This document shows positions 53,506 to 62,365 of a stretch of 64,000 bases of DNA, in pieces. Under the pieces are notes generated by a model. The model saw only the letters and a program-made list of their open reading frames with translations. It searched no databases and was not told where the DNA came from. Location: assembly GCA_009691805.1 (NCBI GenBank), contig SIAK01000007.1, forward strand, positions 1 to 64,000, read 5' to 3'. Position 1 is the first letter of the stretch; each line of letters opens with the position of its first letter. The position numbers were made by a program, and so were the translations under genes. This stretch comes from Phycisphaerales bacterium (lineage in GTDB: Bacteria; Planctomycetota; Phycisphaerae; Phycisphaerales; SM1A02).

Positions 53506-53757
53506 TCAACTACACGCTTCGACGACCGAGTACTGATCGAGATTGAGCGAGACGAGTTCGCCGTCGTCCTTCTCCAACTCCAATCGATCAAGCCACAAAC
53601 GGTCGCCCTTCGCGTGCGCGAACCAAGATCCGGTCTGCGCCTGTCGATAGCGCACGACGACGCCTTCGACGGCGGTACTCCAGACAGTGTGTGTCTGTGG
53701 GAGTTGCTGCGTGACGCGAACGCGAGTTCCTGGAGCGATGGCAACGAGTTCAACCAT
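53506..53757 (-). CDS. hypothetical protein, 83 aa
   Basis: ORF MVELVAIAPGTRVRVTQQLPQTHTVWSTAVEGVVVRYRQAQTGSWFAHAKGDRLWLDRLELEKDDGELVSLNLDQYSVVEA; beta-rich. Confidence 0.6.
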   Translation of the reverse strand: MVELVAIAPGTRVRVTQQLPQTHTVWSTAVEGVVVRYRQAQTGSWFAHAKGDRLWLDRLELEKDDGELVSLNLDQYSVVEACS

Positions 53758-53816
53758 GGGATGCGGAGTATAGGTTTGAGCGCGTGTCAGCGCCCGAATT
53801 CAATCGTCCCGCGCGA

Positions 53817-55136
53817 TTACGCGCTCGCCGTAACAGGAGCACCCCGGAGGGAGACGATTTCTGTTGGTCCATTCTGAATTGCGCCCTTGGGATCAAGCGG
53901 TTCACGCCCGATCGAGCAAAGCGTCATTGTCGAACGCCACTGCGCGCTCATCCGTCGCGCGATGAAGTCGTTCATGCCTTCGAGAGTTTGCGACGCCACT
54001 TCCGCACCAATCTCTTGCAGTGAACGACAGCGGCCGAGGCGGTGGAAATCTCCCGCAATTCCGCCTGCGCGGCTCCCCGTGCTTTCACCCGCCATGATCA
54101 GCCGACACTCGAGCCCTGTTTTCGCGCGGCGCAACTCATCCGCCGTCACGCCATGCTCAAACTTCGACACCACATCCATGATGCAATCAAGCGTCGCCTG
54201 CGCACGCTCGGGCGTACTTCCCGCATAAATCGTGCACATGCCGCGATGCAAACCGCCCGCGTATCCGGCGGCGATGGAATAGCAAAGTCCGCGACGCTCA
54301 CGCACTTCAACGAACAATCGACTCGAGGTTCCACTGCCAAGAATGTCTGTCGCGAGTCGCGCGCGAATCGTGTCGGGATCGCCTTCGGTCGGTGCATCGA
54401 ATGCCATCGCAACGTGCGTCTGATTCGACTCGTCGCGCTCGTGTCGCATGCCACCGAGGCGCGCGCCCACAGGTACTGGATTTGGACCAACCCCGCGCCA
54501 ACCCTTCAGTAGTCGATCGAGATCGCGCGCAAGTTCATCCGCATTGACTGCACCCGCAGCAGCGAAAATCGAACCAACAGGCCGCGCCCGCGCGTACCAC
54601 GCATCTCGCAACTCTTCGATCTTCGCATCGCGAATCGAGGCGATCTCGCCATACCCCGTGCGGTTGAAAGGCTCAGGCATGTGCAGACTACGCAACCGAA
54701 TGCCCACGAGATGCTGCGGGTCATCGGTGAGCGATTCAAGATTCTGCAACGCCAGACTCTGCACCGCGCCCAGTGCCTCTTCAGGCATCCGCGGATCGCG
54801 AATCATCGATGCAACAAGTTCCAGTGAATCCGCAAGGCGATCGCCGAGCGAAAGCCCTGTGAACACGATGTGCGAAGCAGCGGAAGTCACCGCGCGCTGC
54901 TCACCAACACGATCAAGTGCATCGGAAAGTTGCTTGCTATCAAGCTGCCCCGCGCCACGCTGAATGAGTTCCGCAAGCATCGCGGAGTGACCCAATGCGG
55001 TCGGTGCATCTGTCGCGTGACCAGCTGGAATCAGCCAATTTACCGCCACAGTGCGCACGCTCGGCATGGGCTCGACACACAGAGTCATGCCGCATTCAAG
55101 CGTTCGGACGACGATGGCGGGTTCAACATCTGGCAT
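53817..55136 (-). CDS. M16 family (insulinase-like) protein, probably non-catalytic
   Basis: GTSSRLFVEVRERRGLCYSIAAGYAG and M16 fold; HxxEH replaced by HSAMLAE. Confidence 0.87.
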   Translation of the reverse strand: MPDVEPAIVVRTLECGMTLCVEPMPSVRTVAVNWLIPAGHATDAPTALGHSAMLAELIQRGAGQLDSKQLSDALDRVGEQRAVTSAASHIVFTGLSLGDRLADSLELVASMIRDPRMPEEALGAVQSLALQNLESLTDDPQHLVGIRLRSLHMPEPFNRTGYGEIASIRDAKIEELRDAWYARARPVGSIFAAAGAVNADELARDLDRLLKGWRGVGPNPVPVGARLGGMRHERDESNQTHVAMAFDAPTEGDPDTIRARLATDILGSGTSSRLFVEVRERRGLCYSIAAGYAGGLHRGMCTIYAGSTPERAQATLDCIMDVVSKFEHGVTADELRRAKTGLECRLIMAGESTGSRAGGIAGDFHRLGRCRSLQEIGAEVASQTLEGMNDFIARRMSAQWRSTMTLCSIGREPLDPKGAIQNGPTEIVSLRGAPVTASA

Positions 55137-55272
55137 CCCGCAGACTGTACAGGTTCTGCCCGCGGCGGCTCTGCGCGCCCGCTACAGATCCACCGCGCGG
55201 CACATCCGACGAAAGTTGCGCGCGCGTCATTGCATTCTGTTTGCACATCGCACTTTCACAATGAACTCTTGA

Positions 55273-55797
55273 ATGTTCAAGTTTGCTGACGAAGCAGAGC
55301 CCGTGGGAGGCGATCCACGGCGCACCATCTTTATGAAACCGCTGCACATCGCCTTCGACATCGCATTGCTCGCATCACTCGCGGCCGTTGGCTTAGGCAC
55401 CCTCGGATGGTGGCGCGATCAGGAAGATGTGCAACTTCGCATGCTCGCGACCGAGGCAGCGGTTCGCACGATTCAAGCGCACATTGCGATAGAAGCAACG
55501 CTCGGCGGCGAACAACTCAACTCCGACGGCTTCCCATCATCCATTGACCCTCGCTGGTTTGAAGGCGGCACGCCACTCAATCGACTTGCCCCCGAAGGCG
55601 CGCCGTGGGTTGAACTTGCTGCGCGTGATGAACTTGAGCGCGATCACCCGAAGCAGATGTCCTTCACAGGCGGTCGACACGCAATGTTTTGGTACAACCC
55701 GACCAGGGGCATCATTCGAGCGCGCGTGCCGGAGCAAGCGAGCGATTTTCGGATGCAAGAGACCTACAGCGCCGCGAATGGAATCTCGCCAGAGTAG
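55273..55797 (+). CDS. membrane-anchored hypothetical protein
   Basis: One N-terminal TM (IAFDIALLASLAAVGLGTLGWW) then a soluble, pilin-like domain; start uncertain. Confidence 0.6.
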   Translation: MFKFADEAEPVGGDPRRTIFMKPLHIAFDIALLASLAAVGLGTLGWWRDQEDVQLRMLATEAAVRTIQAHIAIEATLGGEQLNSDGFPSSIDPRWFEGGTPLNRLAPEGAPWVELAARDELERDHPKQMSFTGGRHAMFWYNPTRGIIRARVPEQASDFRMQETYSAANGISPE

Positions 55798-55799
55798 GG

Positions 55800-56537
55800 C
55801 TACAGACTCGCGCCAATGCCCAGCGAAGCTTCGATCGAATAGAACGCGGGTGCGCGGTTTTTGAGCCACTTTGCCGCACGAATCGCGCCCGCGGCGAAAA
55901 GATCACGCGAGACAGCGTCATGGGTAATCGTGATGCGTTCGAACGGACCCGCGAGGCGAATTTCGTGTTCACCAACAGTGTCGCCCGCACGAATTGCATG
56001 GATGCGATTCGACGGCACCGACATGCCGCCTTCATGAAGACTCGCAGCGATCGCAAGCGCCGTGCCAGAGGGCGCATCAACCTTGCGATCGTGGTGCGTC
56101 TCCACGATGTCAACCGTCCACCCCGCACTCGCAAGTACACGCGCCGCTTCGCGAGCGAGATGACGCGTCACCGCGACTCCAAGACTCGTGTTTGCGCACA
56201 TCATCACTGCTGCGCGCGTGGCATATTCGCGCAGAAGATCCTGTGAAACTGCAGAAAGCGCCGTGGTTCCAACCAGCAACGAAGCGTTGTGCCGCGTTGC
56301 GATGTTGATCGCATCTCGACATCCTTCATCACTTGAGAAATCGATCACAACATCGACCTTTGCACCATCATCAAGCGGTACTTCTTGACGATCAAAGCGT
56401 GCAATGACGACTGCTTCAGCGTCGAGTTCGATGAGTGCAGCAATGCGTGCGCCCATCCGACCGCACGCTCCGACGATCGCGATGTGACAACGACCCTCGG
56501 AGACTGTTTTAGGAATATGCAAAAAGTTTTCTGTCAA
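55800..56537 (-). CDS. dapB: 4-hydroxy-tetrahydrodipicolinate reductase
   Basis: IAIVGACGRMGARIAALI, VVIDFSSDEGCRDAI, TALSAVSQDLL, VDIVETHHDRKVDAPSGTALAIA. Confidence 0.93.
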   Translation of the reverse strand: MTENFLHIPKTVSEGRCHIAIVGACGRMGARIAALIELDAEAVVIARFDRQEVPLDDGAKVDVVIDFSSDEGCRDAINIATRHNASLLVGTTALSAVSQDLLREYATRAAVMMCANTSLGVAVTRHLAREAARVLASAGWTVDIVETHHDRKVDAPSGTALAIAASLHEGGMSVPSNRIHAIRAGDTVGEHEIRLAGPFERITITHDAVSRDLFAAGAIRAAKWLKNRAPAFYSIEASLGIGASL

Positions 56538-56654
56538 GAGACTTTCCTCAAGCGACCGATGTGTGTATAACTCAAGAGGAGTCAGCTCACAGCTACGCCA
56601 GCTGCCTCCACCTCCGACACAAAGAGCGTAGCGATTTTACAAGGGAGTCTCCCA

Positions 56655-56738
56655 ATGGCTGCAAAGAAGAAGACCGCGAAGAAGGCTGCAAAGAAGACCG
56701 CGAAGAAGACTGCAAAGAAGGCTGCAAAGAAGAAGTAA
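56655..56738 (+). CDS. 27-aa Lys/Ala-repeat peptide (histone H1-tail-like)
   Basis: atggctgcaaagaagaag... = MAAKKKTAKKAAKKTAKKTAKKAAKKK*; SD-like aaggga at about 56641; terminator 21 nt after the stop. Below the ORF-track size cutoff. Confidence 0.65.
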   Translation: MAAKKKTAKKAAKKTAKKTAKKAAKKK

Positions 56739-56759
56739 TCTTCTGCACGTCGAATGATT

Positions 56760-56797
56760 GCCAAAGGTCGCACATGAGTGCGGCCTTTGGCGTTTTT
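56760..56797 (+). terminator. Rho-independent terminator of the Lys/Ala mini-gene
   Basis: gccaaagg-t-cgcac-atga-gtgcg-g-cctttggc then gttttt. Confidence 0.92.
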
Positions 56798-56939
56798 GGT
56801 AGGTACCTCTTTCGCGCGCCTCGCGCCGCATACGCGAATTGTCCGACAAAAATAGCGATTCTGAATGATTGCGGCAGAGCCACTTGAGTGCACGCTCGCT
56901 GCCGATACCATGCCTCGCCCTGTCTTCGAAGGAACTCTT

Positions 56940-57200
56940 ATGGCGCACGTGATTGCTGAACCTTGCATCGGAACCAAAGACGCTTCATGCGTTGATGTCT
57001 GTCCTGTTGATTGCATTCATCCAGTGAAGAAAGCGAGCGATCACGCGACAGCGGAGCAGCTCTACATCGACCCTGACACGTGCATCGACTGTGGTCTCTG
57101 CGTTGACGAATGTCCCGTGCAAGCGATCTTCCCCGCTGATGATTTGCCCGAAGAGTGGAAAAAATATATTCAAATCAACCTCGACCACTTTAAAAAGTAG
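56940..57200 (+). CDS. ferredoxin (7Fe/8Fe type)
   Basis: EPCIGTKDASCVDVCPVDCIHP; DPDTCIDCGLCVDECPVQAIFPADDLPEEWKKYIQIN. Confidence 0.95.
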   Translation: MAHVIAEPCIGTKDASCVDVCPVDCIHPVKKASDHATAEQLYIDPDTCIDCGLCVDECPVQAIFPADDLPEEWKKYIQINLDHFKK

Positions 57201-57289
57201 GTCGGGCTGAACCGGCTCTTTCGGTGCCGATGACCCCTCGTGGGTCACCCTTCCGAAGGGCCATTCGCTCAACTTGAGGAACCAAAAAC

Positions 57290-57318
57290 AATCACGGCAC
57301 CCAATTTGGGTGCCGTGA
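57290..57318 (-). terminator. Rho-independent terminator for the minus-strand gene
   Basis: atcacggcaccca-att-tgggtgccgtgat; the ccaaaaaca tract on its left gives a T-run on the minus strand. Confidence 0.85.
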
Positions 57319-57359
57319 TGCTCTCTCCCGACAGTTGTGGTTCACGAACGAGCGATCAA

Positions 57360-57800
57360 TTACGCCGCGTCGCGATCTTCTTCTTCCCATGCCTTGGGTT
57401 TGCTGACGGCAGCAGGCGCATCGGCGCGCTCAAGCCAGTCTTCAACCCTTCCGCCGAGGTTCAGTTCGGTGGGCATCGTCTTTCGATATCCAAGTTTGCG
57501 AACGACCTCGAGGACGTCCGTCCAACTTGGGAAACTTTTGCCATTCACACGCTTGAAGGTGTCAATCGCCATGAGGAACATGAACTGTTCCGGCGAAGTC
57601 TGACCCTCTTCAGCATCGCGCACGAAATCACTGAGTCGTCGACCAGGGCCGCGACGACGCTCGAGATTGGTGGGCGTTGTTTCGCCTGCGAGCAAGCGAC
57701 GATCAATGCCAAGTCGTCGATCAACAACGCCTCCGCCGCTTCCTGCGTTCGATGGTTGCTGCGTGCTTGCGTCTGAGTTCGATTCTTTAGACTTCTTCAT
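57360..57800 (-). CDS. hypothetical protein
   Basis: 146 aa from MKKSKESNSDAS; basic segment VVDRRLGIDRRLLAG...RRRGPGRR; FVRDAEEGQTSPEQFMFLMAIDTFKRVNGKSFPSWTDVLEVVRKLGYRKT. Confidence 0.7.
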   Translation of the reverse strand: MKKSKESNSDASTQQPSNAGSGGGVVDRRLGIDRRLLAGETTPTNLERRRGPGRRLSDFVRDAEEGQTSPEQFMFLMAIDTFKRVNGKSFPSWTDVLEVVRKLGYRKTMPTELNLGGRVEDWLERADAPAAVSKPKAWEEEDRDAA

Positions 57801-57931
57801 GAGGCAAGCTCCTGCATCGCAGTTGAGGGGGAACGAGAAGCGACCCGCCGCGCCGCTACACTGCGGACTTCCCTCGCATCGACAGATCCGAGGCGCTGAT
57901 TGACGTCCGTTCAAGAACTCTGTGAAGATTC

Positions 57932-58426
57932 ATGTCTGACACGCCGCTACAGCCCTTTCGTGCCTCATTCGCCCTCCTCGGATGGCTCCTGCCCGGTCTC
58001 GGGCAATGGGCAACGGGCGCCCGCCTCCGTGGCGTTTTCGCAGGCATTGGTGTGCTCGGACTCCTGTTCTCTGGCCTCCTTGTCGGCGGAGTCGACTGCG
58101 TCGATCGCAACGAAGATCCTTTGTGGTTCATCGGACAAGTTTGCGCAGGACCACTGGTCATCGCAGCCGATGTCGCGAACACACAACTGTTGAAGAGCGG
58201 TCGCGCCGCACCACTCATCGCAGCCGCGGTGCCTTACGGTGCGGCGATGAATCCTGCGGATGTTCCAAAGATCTCAAGCTTCAAAGGCCTCGCGCATTCA
58301 AACGAGTTCGGCACACTGCTGGTGTTTCTCGCAGGCTTGATGAATCTCGTCGTGCTGCTTGATGCGAGCATTCGACCGAGTAATCGTCTCACGCGACGCA
58401 CAGCGGATGCAGGAACACGCGCATGA
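57932..58426 (+). CDS. membrane protein (DUF6677-like)
   Basis: SFALLGWLLPGLGQWATGARLRGVFAGIGVLGLLFSGLLVGG; C-terminal TM. Confidence 0.65.
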   Translation: MSDTPLQPFRASFALLGWLLPGLGQWATGARLRGVFAGIGVLGLLFSGLLVGGVDCVDRNEDPLWFIGQVCAGPLVIAADVANTQLLKSGRAAPLIAAAVPYGAAMNPADVPKISSFKGLAHSNEFGTLLVFLAGLMNLVVLLDASIRPSNRLTRRTADAGTRA

Positions 58427-58689
58427 CAACGACACTCTGCATGTCCATTCTCGCCTGGACGCCGTTCCTCGAACCCGCACCGGCCATCGCACTTTGGTGG
58501 TGGGCGCTTGCGATTCCGATGGCGCTCTTTGTCGCGATGGCATACAAGGCCACGCGCGTCAAAGAGATGACGGACTTCTGGCGCGCCACGATCAAGATGA
58601 CAGTGCAGATCCTCGCGGCGATGATTGGAATTGCCGTCGGACTTGCGCTCTTGATTCAGGTGCTGCTGCCGATGCTTCCTGCAGAGTGA
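58423..58689 (+). CDS. small membrane protein
   Basis: 88 aa, two to three TM segments; start overlaps the upstream stop (ATGA). Confidence 0.65.
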   Translation: MTTTLCMSILAWTPFLEPAPAIALWWWALAIPMALFVAMAYKATRVKEMTDFWRATIKMTVQILAAMIGIAVGLALLIQVLLPMLPAE

Positions 58690-59273
58690 CTGCGCAACTT
58701 CCGCAAGATAAGTTCAATCGACAAGCGGTAGACCATGGTCAACGCAATGGCTGCGATGAAGAAGCCCGTGGAAAGTAATCTCCACGTCGGCGTCGGCCCT
58801 GGTCGCACCTCTCGCACAACCTCGCACGCATTCGGCAAACTCGTATCTTGATCATCAAGCTCCGCGAACGGCGGGAAAAGTGCTTTGGGACCGCTTGATT
58901 CGAATGTCCACAGGATCCACGGCGAAGGCCATCCGATCGCGAGCTTGCCGATGCGCAGAGGCTCATCATTTTGCGGCGCAGATGTCGGTTCTGCCCAGCG
59001 CGGAAGATCACCATCGACAAGATCTTTAGAACGCAGCGCAGCGGCTGGCTGCAGGTTCACCCAGTGCGCGCCGAACACTTCGTCCTGTGCAACAAACCAT
59101 TGGTAGCCGCAACGAATGACGCTCGCCACTTGCGCGCCGTTGCCTCGCCACAACGTTTCTAACCGCCAGATCGTGAACAAGCCCATACTCACGAACGCGA
59201 GAAAAATCGCGAGCGCGAGGATCGCAACTTGCTTGAGCGCTCGCGAACTTGAGCGCTCGCGCACACCAATCAC
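58656..59273 (-). CDS. membrane protein with N- and C-terminal TM, unknown
   Basis: VAILALAIFLAFVSMGLFTIWRLETLW; GTG start overlapping the helicase stop. Confidence 0.65.
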   Translation of the reverse strand: MIGVRERSSSRALKQVAILALAIFLAFVSMGLFTIWRLETLWRGNGAQVASVIRCGYQWFVAQDEVFGAHWVNLQPAAALRSKDLVDGDLPRWAEPTSAPQNDEPLRIGKLAIGWPSPWILWTFESSGPKALFPPFAELDDQDTSLPNACEVVREVRPGPTPTWRLLSTGFFIAAIALTMVYRLSIELILRKLRSHSAGSIGSST

Positions 59274-60742
59274 GATGCACTCCGACCGATCTTCTTCACG
59301 CCTGTACCTGTCTTCTCGCCCTTTGTGATCTTCGAGGACGCCTTCGTGCCCCGCCATTTCTTCGACTCAAATCGCGAGACACTCCGCGGGGGTTTCGCGG
59401 CCTTCTGCTCATCAAGCGTTGCCTTCGCTTCGCGTGCTGCGCTCGCCTTGTGTCGCTCGGATTTTTCAAGATCCACTTTGCGTGCGAACTTCTCGAGCGC
59501 TGGCAATTTGCGCGCGGTCACTTCAGGATGCGCGAGCGCAATGATGCGATCCCACGCTTCGATGTCGTGCGCCGCGATAAATGTGATGCTCGCCGCGTCG
59601 GACTCTGAAGAGGGGTTCGACAATTGCGAACCGTGGCCTGCGCGACCAACGCGATGCAACCACTCTTGTGGTTCTGTTGGCACGTCATAATTGATGACGG
59701 TTTTCAACCGAGGAATATGCAATCCGCGCGCCGCAACATCGGTGGCGATGAGCACGCGAGACTTTCCTGTGGCGAAGGACTCCAACGCTTTCTGTCGCTG
59801 CAATGTCGATCGCTCACCGTGAAACTCTGCGGTCTCCACGCCGTGCCGACGCAGCGCCCCAACAACCCATCCAACACGCCGGCGCGTTCGGCAATACACG
59901 ACAAATGCGCTCATGCCCTGCTCGACTGCGAGCTGCAGTAGAAGTCCCGTCTTGAGCTCCTCGCTCACGAGATAGCGACTGTGGGTGAGATGCGTTGCTG
60001 CGGTGTTTCGTTTGCCTGTCTCGATGCGTTGATGATCGTTCAACATGCGCGCCGCGAGCGCTTCCACTTCCCGCGGAAGCGTTGCGGAAAGCAGCAATTT
60101 CTGACGACCCGGAGGCGTGCGCTCAAGCATCCACTCGACTTGCGGAAGGAATCCCATGTCGAGCATGCGATCCGCTTCGTCGACAACGATGCACTTCAGA
60201 TACGCAAGCGTGAGCGCGCCGATGTCGAGCAATTCGCGGATACGACCTGGCGTGCCGACGACGATGTCGACGCCAGACTTCACCGCTTCACGCTGCGGCG
60301 CGAGGGCGACCTTGCCGAACACACTAACGACGCGCAGCAACGAACCCTTGACGAGCTCTTGAATCTCTTTACCGACTTGCTGCGCGAGTTCGCGCGTAGG
60401 CACGACGACAATCGCGCGTAGCCGTTGATTCGGATCGGGCCGCTTGCGCGCCGTGTCTACTGGCTTGTCGCGCAAGAGCACGTCCGCGAGCGTGATTCCA
60501 TACGCAAGCGTCTTGCCCGTGCCAGTTGGCGCGAGACCAATCGCATCCTTGCCCGTCTTCGCAACAGGAATGAGTGCGCGCTGGATCTCGGTCGGTGCTG
60601 TGTAGCCGAGGCGCGTGATGCCGCGACGCACGAGTGGGTGGAGGTCGAGGTCGTCGAATCCATCGCTGACGGGTGTCAGAGACTTTGCGGGCGGCGTTGG
60701 ATTTGGGATGGGACGCGATAGCGCGGGCTTGTCAGACTTCAC
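59270..60742 (-). CDS. DEAD/DEAH-box RNA helicase
   Basis: APTGTGKT, VDEADRMLDMGF, SATLP, FVVYCRTRRR, ATDVAARGLHIP, HRVGRAGH. Confidence 0.96.
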   Translation of the reverse strand: MKSDKPALSRPIPNPTPPAKSLTPVSDGFDDLDLHPLVRRGITRLGYTAPTEIQRALIPVAKTGKDAIGLAPTGTGKTLAYGITLADVLLRDKPVDTARKRPDPNQRLRAIVVVPTRELAQQVGKEIQELVKGSLLRVVSVFGKVALAPQREAVKSGVDIVVGTPGRIRELLDIGALTLAYLKCIVVDEADRMLDMGFLPQVEWMLERTPPGRQKLLLSATLPREVEALAARMLNDHQRIETGKRNTAATHLTHSRYLVSEELKTGLLLQLAVEQGMSAFVVYCRTRRRVGWVVGALRRHGVETAEFHGERSTLQRQKALESFATGKSRVLIATDVAARGLHIPRLKTVINYDVPTEPQEWLHRVGRAGHGSQLSNPSSESDAASITFIAAHDIEAWDRIIALAHPEVTARKLPALEKFARKVDLEKSERHKASAAREAKATLDEQKAAKPPRSVSRFESKKWRGTKASSKITKGEKTGTGVKKIGRSAS

Positions 60743-60883
60743 GCGGAGAGGGTAACCGCAGCCGCTTCAGGCTTTAGTTGCACAATTCAGGTTCTGGTGG
60801 AGCGGCAAGTCGGGAGTCTCGAGAGAGCCGAAAGAGTCGCGCAGTGGTGCAGTGATGCAAACAATCCCCAAAATCGAAACCGG

Positions 60884-61019
60884 CTCGACTCTCGCGAGTC
60901 GAGGCGGAATGGATCGCACAGATGCCGGCTCGATCGGCACAACCATCACGGCTTCAGTTGGGCAAACTGCCCAGAACACCCTAAAGCCTCATTGCTCGTG
61001 CGGTCTGCGGTGCCGATCG
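60884..61019. other. unassigned structured intergenic region (candidate ncRNA)
   Basis: Hairpin ctcgactc-tcgc-gagtcgag (60884-60903) and long-range pairing cgatcggcac (60931-60940) with gtgccgatcg (61010-61019); no convincing ORF. Confidence 0.3.
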
Positions 61020-61236
61020 GCCGCAGCGCACGCCCCAGCGAAAGACCCAACAGAGAGACGCACTCTCCACTTACATGCGTAAAGCGCACACTGTCGAATC
61101 AGGCTTTGAGGAGAATTCTTAAATATGTTTCGTTGGCAGCGGGCAGGTCAGGTGCACGAAAACGCCGGCAATCGCGCGCCCTGTTGTACCGAGTTACGCG
61201 ATTGGCTGACGATTCAAGTCCCGTATTCACCGCGCG

Positions 61237-61935
61237 TTACGCAGCCGCTGTACGCGAAAGATTCCGCTGCCGCGCGCGCCGCGAGACGCGAGTCTCCATC
61301 CGGAACTGAAGCGCACGACATTCGTACGCATATCGACGCGCGAGTCGATTCCGAACCGCTCGCATCCCTGCGACGGTCATCGAGTTCTGTTGGAACGCTG
61401 CAAAGAGCGCGAAGTCCAAGATCGCCGAGCGCACCCAATCGACATCCTGACGGAAGCCTGACACGGAAACAACGCCCGTCGCATCAATGAATCGTCGTAA
61501 CCGTCGCCGAGTGATGTCGATCGTCTGGCAGCTTCCGAAATGAATGATCCGGCCTTCACATCGACCCTCGAGCAACTTCTCCAAGTCGTCAAGTGTGAGG
61601 TGCGCATCGCGACGCCGCTGATCACCAAAGTGCAGTTCCCCGCTCAATCCATGGAACGCCATGTAGAGAATCGGATGATCATCTTGCGCGCGTTGCGCCC
61701 ATTTCGTGAGGTAGTACCGCATCGAATCTCGCGTCGCGACATTGCGATGGATGAATGGCACGCCGAGCGGACAACTTCGAAGAAGCTCAAGCATCGGCTG
61801 CACTGAGAGCGCGGTCTTGACGTCCGCCCAATCCGTTTCGAGGCAAAAAACTCCGCGTGTTGGTGACGTGGCATGTGGAAGCGTGAATTCGCAGTCAAGC
61901 ATGGCAAACCTCGGCTTTCGGTGTTCTTCCCTCAA
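61237..61935 (-). CDS. caspase-fold-like (CHAT/C14-type; DUF6642-like) protein
   Basis: GVFCLETDW..., PILYMAFHGLSGELHFG (His), GRIIHFGSCQTIDI (Cys), FIDATGVVSVSGFRQDVDW. Confidence 0.72.
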   Translation of the reverse strand: MREEHRKPRFAMLDCEFTLPHATSPTRGVFCLETDWADVKTALSVQPMLELLRSCPLGVPFIHRNVATRDSMRYYLTKWAQRAQDDHPILYMAFHGLSGELHFGDQRRRDAHLTLDDLEKLLEGRCEGRIIHFGSCQTIDITRRRLRRFIDATGVVSVSGFRQDVDWVRSAILDFALFAAFQQNSMTVAGMRAVRNRLARRYAYECRALQFRMETRVSRRARQRNLSRTAAA

Positions 61936-62365
61936 TCATTAATGCGTAACGATCGCGCGATTGTTGCCCCATTTCGACACTAAAACACGATTCTCTTCCA
62001 AAGTTCTTGCACCTGCGCCTAGTCCAGTAATGAGCGCCATTTGCGGGCAAAAACGATGGGTGTTTCGCAGCGGAAATCCCCTGAATCGGCGCTCTAGGAA
62101 ACGCGCCGGTCGCGCAGGGGATACTGAGGCAAACTCCACGTGAAAAGCCTCTTCATCGAGCCCGATTCCTCGAGGGTCGAAACTGCTCCGATTCGAGAGT
62201 TTTTCCTCTTCATCCGCTTTTACTATTGCACTCGCGTGAAATCCGACAGAAACTTCATTGATCATCCAAGCAGCGCTTCCGTACATTCACTTCTTGAGCG
62301 GCTTGTGATTCACCATGCACATCCTTGATGCGCATCTCCTCTGAACAGCTCGACGGAACAACCGA

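Noticed and set aside
59232-59261. Direct repeat cttgagcgctcgcg (two copies, 16-bp period)
   Set aside because: Lies in coding sequence of the 58656-59273 gene; short and probably coincidental, though it resembles the start of the repeat family.
60767-61130. tmRNA on the minus strand (ccgctccacca-like end, ccggtttcgat)
   Set aside because: No matching acceptor partner, no T-arm, no tag ORF; kept only as an unassigned structured region.
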